From: Mytilisepta virgata
Taxonomy: Eukaryota > Mollusca > Bivalvia > Mytilida > Mytilidae
NCBI GenBank assembly: GCA_028015205.1
Contig: CM051511.1
Span: forward strand, 5,332,001-5,396,000
Length of the DNA: 64,000 nt
Direction: 5' to 3'
Below are positions 56,380 to 64,000 of this stretch, piece by piece (positions within the stretch are counted from its first letter, which is position 1; every line of letters starts with the position of its first letter). The position numbers and the translations under genes are program-made. The notes under the pieces were generated by a model, which was given only the letters and a program-made list of their open reading frames with translations, searched no databases and was not told the DNA's origin.

Positions 56380-57230
56380 GTGATTCCATATATTTTCTTT
56401 TTTCCCATGATAAGACAAACAGATTGATAAAAAGCTAACATCCCCACCAAAAAGGGAGGGGCGTCATCCTCGCCCCTCAAATCAATAATTTTTAATTATT
56501 TCAAAATCCGTCAAAATGTTTATCCCTTTAACAGGTTTTAATACGCAATGTTCAAATCTCATAAACCATTTAACTCCATACTCCGTAACCATGCACATCT
56601 ATTTCTTATTGCCTATAAGGAGACGCAATAAATCATTTTACACATTGCCCAGGGAATGGGGTATTCCCTCGTAAAAACTCAACAAAAGACATTGAGATCC
56701 TTGGCCCTTAATTACGAATGATAAACACTTATTCTTTGTGAAAAGCTCAGAGTTGATGTGCTACCGATTTAAACACTGGATGTATCATCAGTGTTTCTGA
56801 ATAGCTTCGAGACTGCTGGCCGGTATGATCATTATGCCCATGAATGCACAATTGGTATTGTTCTGGGAGATAATTTACCCGGAAGGTATATCTTAAAAAA
56901 TTCTTCAATAATATTTTATGCTAAACTATATTGGTCTTTTTATTGTTTGTCTGATTTGTATGGGGCTTGTTTATTATGTTCCTTGCTGCGAAAAAGAAAC
57001 AAAATCACTTTCGATTCGTTGTTTGTCTATATCTGTTATCTTTTTTGAGATATAAGGTGACACGCTAATTTTTGAAACTTTTTAATTCTTCATCGGATTT
57101 GATGGATTTAAAAAAAAAAGATTCCTTACGAAAAACCCAACAAAAGTTACTGCAGAATTTTTTCTGTATCTATCGCCGTTTCAAAAATAAAGGGTCAAAG
57201 GTGCCATTATAAGTTCATTGATGCTTACCC
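56380..57230. repeat. Diverged tandem-core units related to 50.8-51.8 kb
   Basis: CCATATATTTTC, CAATAATTTTTAATTATTTC, ATAAGGAGACGCAATAAATC and AACTCAACAAAAGACATTGA echo the core of the element upstream of the LINE in the same orientation. Homology is weak and the limits are approximate. Confidence 0.5.
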
Positions 57231-57239
57231 TATATGTAT

Positions 57240-60200
57240 ATTGAATTTTGCCTCCCCTTACGCAAATGAATGAAAGTGAAAGAAATAAATCCTGTTGTTA
57301 TAGACTCCAGTGGGTAAAAGGTCAACAAGATCACTTACTAAGAGAAAAAATTTTGTTTCAGGATGATATCTATCAAAAGATGACACTGATTTCGTTCTGC
57401 GATTTCGCGGGTGTTATAGCGTAATTTTAAAACTGTAAACCTGTCAATATCAAATTTAAATGTAAAAACATGCATATTTTTTAACCCGTTAAATGCAGTT
57501 TTGCAGGGTATTGCTCCTGGCCGGGGATCATGACTGTCCAGTTGTTTTTTTTGTAGGTGTTCTTGTGTTAAAAAGAAATTAAGAGTTGTCTTTCTTTATA
57601 GATAGAGCAACTCAAATATTTTTTTATTATTAATGTGGTGTTTGATCGTTAAATTATTTTATTTTCTGTCCTTACATCATATTGTAGATTTAACATAATA
57701 TTGATACAAGGAAGACATCAATAGATATTATTTCATTGCAGGGTCATACATTAAAAATAAAATTCGTGTTGTGTTACCGTCTCGGGGATAAGTAATGAAA
57801 AGCTAAACAGAGGGAACCAGTCGTTAAAAAGGACCAGAATAAGTCTCTCGATTGGCCGTTCAAACATCATGAGATAGACGCATGCAGATAAACGGCCTCT
57901 GATAGGTCATTCAAGTGGAATAGCTGATCTGCGGGTGCAACTCCGTACATGATTACGGGATAGCATCACCTAAACTGGGGAAAATCGTCATGGGCTGTAC
58001 AACATAAATATTTGTTCAGTTTACCGTAGTTAAGATTTAAACTTATCGCTGGGTGTCTAATAAAACACAGAACTTCATTTGGCGCTTTTAGTTCGTTGCT
58101 TTAAAAAGCGTGTTTCACACTGTCGTACCTGTGCATCTGCATTCTATTAATAGTCAAATAGCGGTCTATTTATAGACACATTGACTGAATACATATTGGC
58201 AATTCATTTATTTATTATTCTAGATATATGTTGCAATAAGGTCCACTGCTAAGATTCTAAATATTACATTATGTGTATGTCCTATTACAAACTAACGGGC
58301 CTGGGATTAGCTGTCGTTTCCGACTGCTCCATCGGTTTATTTAAACAAAAGTAAGAAACAACTTATACTTCATGATTTAAGACAATTAGAAATACAAATA
58401 TCACTTAGAAGCTTCCTAATGTACTAAATACCTTCAAGTAACCACCACATGTCTCCTGTGCCTGTCCCATGTCAGGTCGTGGTAATTGGTTAGTCTTTGT
58501 ACTTTTTATTAATAGCCTTATTGTACTTACATGTATGATTGTTAAATTTTACAAATTTGACCACAATCATACATTTCACAACATAAATATTGTCATAGAT
58601 ATCGTCAAATGTCACCCCTTACGTTTCAGAAGTTAACTTTAAAGATAAAGGCTATTACATATATCTGTATGGCAATTTAAAAAAAAATCAATTATAAAAA
58701 ATTAAAATCTTTGAATATCCTTTAGTAAAAAAAAAGGCAGCCCAAAAAATCCACCAAAACACATACTTTAAAAAACTATGTAGTAATATATCTATTGAAA
58801 GGTAGTAATAATACATATAATAAGGGAAAGTTTAATTTGATGACTTAACGAACATTTAATAATGCATAAAAATAATAATCTTTATTAATAAAAAGCTAAG
58901 AGACGGCTAGCTTTTTAGAAAAGCTATTACGTGTTGCTATTGTATCTAAATATAATTCAAATGACACTGACTTGATGTTGGAAGGACTTATCACGACAGG
59001 TAAGAAGTCTTTGTTATTATTTTTATTTAATGAAACCGAATGCATTTTATTATACCATACAATAAAATCAGTTCTCGTAAACGCTTCAGAAATATTTGGA
59101 TATATCCGTCAATGCAGCATATCGACAAGCAAAATTTGATCAAGTGTGACATTGTATGACTGTAAAACCCAGGACACAAAAAATACCCATATCACGATTT
59201 TCATGTATCCTCTCCATTAAGTATGCATAAACTTTATATGAACTATTTCCCCATTTCAGTCTCTGAAAAACAAATTATTTATTAAATATAATGTAAGGCT
59301 TTCGAGATATCAGTTCACTGTTACAGTTATTCCTCGTTTTTGTCATGACTATCAATTGACATCTCCAGAGTTAAGAGTTCTCAATTGTCACAAAGCATGT
59401 AAAGAGAGCAAAGCTTCCGTTTTTTTTTTTCATGTTTTGATTACCGCGTAAGATATGACATCGACAAAGAAAATTTGACATTGCTGAACAGGAACAAGTT
59501 TTCTTTTCAATACCTTGTTGACTTTCGTGATATGTATGCCTCTTCTTGTTTGAATTGAACGGAATTCTAGTAAAGCCACGATTTAATCAATACACAAGAA
59601 GTCATTTTTATAATTCATTTTGAACATAGAAACTGCAGATTAGAATAAAACAAAACATTTGGTTATACTTGATGTAGTGAGATTTGTCAGAACTGGGCAC
59701 TTTTAGGCCCTAAACTATCAAAACGTAATCATAAATGTTAATTTCCAGTCAAATAAGTAAAATAAACATCTTATTTAGTCCGGTAAAAGACCTTCTGTCA
59801 ATTAAAAAGGGAAGCAGAAAATTTCTAGTTTTCCCCTCTAAAGTATGCATTCCATTATTTTGATCATTTTAGAGTTGTCTTATCGAGAAACATGACCTGT
59901 AAATTCTATTTAAAATTCTTTGCCTTGTCAATGATAAGGCAACAACAATAAATTCTAAAGAAATAACATTAAAGACAAAAGAAAGAAGCTTTAAAAAAAC
60001 ATTTCTAAAATATATCTCATCTTACTTACTTTCTTTTCCCACTCAATGCTAACGAATTTTCTCAACATTAAATGTGTACCTTCGTTAAAGTGTCTTCATT
60101 ATATGAAAAGGTAAAACAGAACTGTTATAAAAGAACAACAAATTTAGGTCCACTTAATGACTTGCTCATTTCAATTAGGAATTTGGTACAATATTGCTGT

Positions 60201-61241
60201 AAAGATATGTTTTTTTATTACAAGGAAACAAATACAATAACATAAAACTATTTGTATGTTCGTACGGAAAAATTGAAGTGTTTGTTTTGGAAAGTTTGAT
60301 GTCTTTTCAATTGACTTTTTTCTTATGTACAGCTCGCAAGCACCTGTTGTTTTATTATCTTCGTTCTCACAATACTTAACCTATCCTTTTTTAGACTAAA
60401 ACGTTATGAGAACCTAAGTCACAGTATGGACTGAAAAAAATCAATTGATTCAACAATAATATTTGAAAGGGAATTTTTGAAGTTAATTTTAATTGATAGT
60501 GTTAATAGTTTCATCGACAAAAAAGATATAATTGTAAATAGAACTACGTGATCTTAACGACCATGTGAGTAAACAATTTAAATGTGTCATTAAACAAGTT
60601 TGTTTGACCATCATATTTATGAAAATGGAATGATACAAAAACATTTCAAAAATGGCATGCTAGTATATTGACAGAAATACTCTGTGACGTCTATACTTTA
60701 ATATATTTTTCTAACTTTGATCAAATTAATTTTAACAATTATCAAAATTGTCCCACAAAATTAACAGAAATTATTAAGATGACTTTCTGATACATTTTAA
60801 TTATTAGAAAAGAGTAGTCTTTCTTTTACTGCAAAAATAAATTCATATTCTGACAGATTGAGATAAATCCTATTTCATTACTCTGCGTAATTTTGTCGTT
60901 TGACCCAAAGAGCACAAAACATATCTTGTTCATCAGGCTCATAAAGGTTGGTACAAAGTAGTAGATTATTATATAATTATATACATGCATATTCATATAA
61001 TTACTACCAATATCTGTTGTTACTGACACTTCATATTAAAAAGCAGGTCAAATATTCTATCCGGATGATCTCACATCCTCCACTGATAAAAATTGGTTAC
61101 CCAATACTGGCAAATCTGTAGCCGCTGATTCTACATCGTAGAATATGATACAATAGGTTTTGTATATGAGTTTCATTTCCATCTTTCAGTGAATTGTTTC
61201 TTATCTACTCACACCCTAAAATTCCCAAGTAAGAGGTTTAA
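57240..61241. other. Long stretch without recognised genes
   Basis: AT-rich. Short open frames only, none with domains or splice-bounded coding character. Bases 57780-58090 are less AT-rich (GATTGGCCGTTCAAACATC, GATAAACGGCCTCTGATAGG) and may be part of an unrecognised repeat or UTR. Confidence 0.4.
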
Positions 61242-61629
61242 GGATGCTTGCTGGTCATGTTTTGGTCTTTTTGTCAGATTTTCGAAATCCTCGGGTTTTA
61301 TCCATTTCTTAAACATGAATATTTTGTCCATGAACCCCCGCTTTTTCTTTTATAATTCAATCATATATACCTTAAAATGGTATTTGACAAATTTTTTTGA
61401 AATCCTTTTTATTTTTTCACACATTTTGAACGACTGCAGTTGTCAATGCAAAGACAATGAAAAATCCAGAGAAAATCCATTTCCTGCAAATTTGCAAGGC
61501 CTTATAGCTCTAAAATGAGCACATGAACCTATATTTTTTCTTGCTTATTTGTTTACTATTCATATGTTCTCTCAAACTAAAACACCAATTTCAAATCCTA
61601 TTTATTTCCTATTAGACCAGCGATCATCC
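61242..61629 (-). mobile_element. TTAA-type MITE, copy B
   Basis: 388 bp, inverted relative to copies A and C. Ends GGATGCTTGCTGGTC and CAGCGATCATCC, flanked by TTAA on both sides (61238-61241, 61630-61633). Confidence 0.85.
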
Positions 61630-62008
61630 TTAAGTTCTACTCCGTGTTTGCCATATGTTATAAATTTGATTTTGATTATCTGTCGATGAGTTTTCCTTTT
61701 TTTCATCTATATATTAATTAAAAATTTTAGACCGTAGAAAGTTAAAATTTTCTAAGGAATTAGCTCTATGATAAGAGCATATGAAAAACTAGCCGATACA
61801 GGACAATGAACATTGCTTTATCTTGAAAGTCACTTTTTAAAATATTTATTATTATACCTGGATTCTGGATATCTGATTATAGCGTTTTAAAGTAAATATA
61901 CAAGTTTGCATTGGATAGTAATTGACAATATCTGTATTTTATAAGAACTTCAACCTTACTGTAACAAGAATAACTGTTGCGATCCATATTTTACAAAAGG
62001 ATTATTAA

Positions 62009-62399
62009 GGATGATCGCTTGTCTAATAGGAAATAAATAGGATTTGAAATAGGTGTTTTAGTTTGAGAGAACATATGAATAGTAAACAAATAAGCAAGAA
62101 AAAAATATAGGTTCATTATTTCATTTTAGAGCTATAAAGCCTTGAAAATTTGCACGAAATAGGTTTTCTCTGGATTTTTCATTGTCTATGCATTGGCAAC
62201 TTCAGTCTCTCAAAAATGTATGAAAAAATAAAAGGGATTTCATAAAATTTTGTCAAATACCATTTTAAGGTATATATGATTGAATTATAAAAGAAAAAGT
62301 GGAGGTTCATGGGCAAAAAATTTAATGTTTAAGAAATGGATAAAACCCGAGGATTCCGAAAATCTGACAAAAAGATTAAAACATGACCAGCGAGCATCC
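62009..62399 (+). mobile_element. TTAA-type MITE, copy C
   Basis: 391 bp, flanked by TTAA (62005-62008 and 62400-62403). Very similar to copy A across its length. Confidence 0.85.
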
Positions 62400-62418
62400 T
62401 TAATGGGTAATAAATATA

Positions 62419-62794
62419 GATTCTCCTTCAGTTACGAGTGAGTTATGGAATTTCTCCACCCGAGATAGTTAAATTTTCGATTTTTAACACGCGAGCCTTT
62501 AGCGAGGGTGTTAAAATCTAAAATTTAACTATTGAGGGTGTAGAAATTCCATAACCCACGAGTAAATTGAAGGAGAATCTGTTTCTCCTATGATTTTCGA
62601 CAAAAACCTCAAGAAAATGTCGTTGCTATGTAGTTTGTTTACATAGACGTCATTTCAGGACTTCTCGAATTTATCGTTCTAAAAACTGTAGAAAAAAGGG
62701 CGGTAATTCCCACGTAGAAATTTAATCATCGGGAAGTGGTTAAAGATATTATATATTTTTATCCCACCGATTAAACACGTCAGGAGTAGGAGCA
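62419..62794. repeat. Foldback repeat family, best-preserved copy
   Basis: The palindrome 62419-62579 has arms GATTCTCCTTCAGTTACGAG...AACACGCGAGC and the inverse. The body to 62794 has ACCTCAAGAAAATGTCGTTG, GTTTACATAGACGTCATT and AAAGGGCGGTAATTCCCACG. It begins 16 bp after the TSD of MITE copy C. The translated body has stops. Confidence 0.8.
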
Positions 62795-62799
62795 ATTCA

Positions 62800-63539
62800 G
62801 ATAAACTAGCATACATCTAAAATAAAGTTTCCTTAGTTTATAATTATATAGAATCCGCCCCTATTTTGAAAAATGTAAACCTCCTACATCTGTCATTACG
62901 TTTCCAACTTTATCACATATTTATTTTAATTAACATTAAATTTGTCCATAGGTAAACACCGGAAGTCTCTTCCTGATAACAGCCCTATGGGACAATTATC
63001 GGCCCACAAGATCTCAGGCTGAAAATAGTGCTGATATGGAAAATCCATGCATTAATCGAGATTAACAAATCTTTTCCTTTCACGTCGTCTAAATGGAAAC
63101 AATTTCATAAAGTTTAAAATTTCAGAATCAAAATATTTGCGGTTGATCGTAAAAAAACATATTTCTTTGTCTGGAATGAACATTAATGAATACAATTGTA
63201 TATTTTCCACCAAAAAAAGTAATAATCATTTCATTGATATTGCCTGATTAAAATTTTTCTTACACAAACAAAAGTATTTTTCAATCATATTTTGAGGCAA
63301 AAGTATATATATTACCTTATCCTTATGTGGGAGTGTTATTTCTGACTTTCCGTTTAATAGAGTGACAGTATCCGACCAGCAGCCATGAGAGCATAAGCTT
63401 GTTTTAGAGTTAAATTGAGAACAGTTTAACCACGCAGTCTAAACGTATATACCGTCCAACCAATTTTTGAATATGGTCGTCGAATTTTTCAACAAACAGT
63501 CGGCATTTCACTTTTCATTATACTAGTATAGTTGACGCC
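62800..63539. other. AT-rich stretch, nothing recognised
   Basis: No convincing gene or element. The upstream part of the following RT-like fragment may begin here but is broken by stops. Confidence 0.4.
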
Positions 63540-63803
63540 CAAAACTTTCTACATCTCATCAACCCCAGTGATACAACAGATACATCGAAGTCGGCGTCAT
63601 ATTTTGATTTGTTTCTTGAAATAGACAATGAGGCACATTTAAAGACAAAAATTTATGACAAATGTGATGACTTCAAATTTCCTATTGTTAACTTTCCCCA
63701 CTTGAGGCTACTTTCCCTACCAGCATCGCCTGCATATGACGTCTACATTTCTCAGCTTATCCGATATTCAAGGGCATGCGTGAGTTACCGTGATTTTCGA
63801 TAA
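63540..63803 (+). pseudogene. Reverse-transcriptase-like fragment at the right edge
   Basis: The open frame reads SDTTDTSKSASYFDLFLEID, KIYDKCDDFKFPIVNFPHL, then SPAYDVYISQLIRYSRAC and a stop after SYRDFR. I recognise this as the stretch after the RT core of a retroelement common in aquatic animals. Family assignment is uncertain. Downstream traces (RGLLLF) continue in the same frame past the stop, so it is a pseudogene. Confidence 0.6.
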
Positions 63804-64000
63804 AGAGGATTACTGCTGTTCCAATTTCAAAGACGATGTTAGGCCTGTTCCCACTGTCGTAACATTTCATATACCTCCACGATTTGTGACTTCCATCGGA
63901 TTGACTTTTTTTAACTTCTCCAAGGGTGTAATATACGGAGCAGAAACTGCTAACCCTTCCGGAGTTCACTCCTGTTTTTATAGGAATTCGTGTTGTTCAT

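Overview
The window reads as nuclear DNA of a mollusc, most probably a marine mussel (Mytilidae). The basis is AT-rich intron-containing sequence, exon-sized kringle and sushi (CCP) modules with GT-AG borders, and repeats of types familiar from bivalves: tRNA-headed SINEs, short elements with tandem-repeat cores, LINE 3' ends with microsatellite tails. There is no sign of prokaryotic gene organisation. The species call is inference; no search was run.

Two spliced genes can be supported, both on the minus strand. Gene A (2730 down to the left edge) has a signal-peptide exon followed by exons of a cysteine-rich secreted protein with a repeated C-x10-C motif; its 3' part lies outside the window and its family was not recognised. 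Gene B (50607 to 24356) is a complete model of 15 coding exons, 1935 coding bases and 644 residues. Every intron is phase 1, and every internal exon is a multiple of three long. The encoded order is signal peptide, six-cysteine CCP-like domain, kringle, six-cysteine CCP-like domain, kringle, three tiny threonine-rich exons, three ordinary CCP domains, and a terminal PAN/apple-like domain. Six exons are microexons of 18 to 39 bases. The 36-base threonine-rich exon and its intron have been tandemly duplicated. The product looks like a secreted adhesion, recognition or complement-like protein; its role is not known from sequence.

The rest is mostly mobile-element debris. From left to right: a LINE 3' fragment (4.2-4.6 kb); a repeat with a hammerhead-like core (5.6-5.95 kb); a 2.9-kb tandem array in two near-identical and two diverged or partial copies (6.1-14.7 kb), each carrying a foldback repeat and a reverse-transcriptase-like fragment; two tail-to-tail LINE remnants (17.7-19.8 kb); and a TIR transposon (20.6-22.8 kb) containing a SINE that is itself split by a tandem-core element. 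Gene B introns hold a Mutator-like element with a transposase fragment (25.7-27.0 kb), tandem-core elements (30.5-35.6 kb, 48-49.3 kb), SINEs, a mariner-type MITE and long palindromes. Upstream of gene B, a dead CR1/L2-like LINE (52.3-56.3 kb) is interrupted by a Mutator-like MITE with a 9-bp target duplication and by a TTAA-type MITE. Two more copies of the latter lie at 61-62.4 kb. The right edge carries a reverse-transcriptase-like fragment.

The most interesting content is gene B: its domain order, its microexon architecture and the ongoing amplification of one linker exon. The nested insertions give a relative chronology for several element families.
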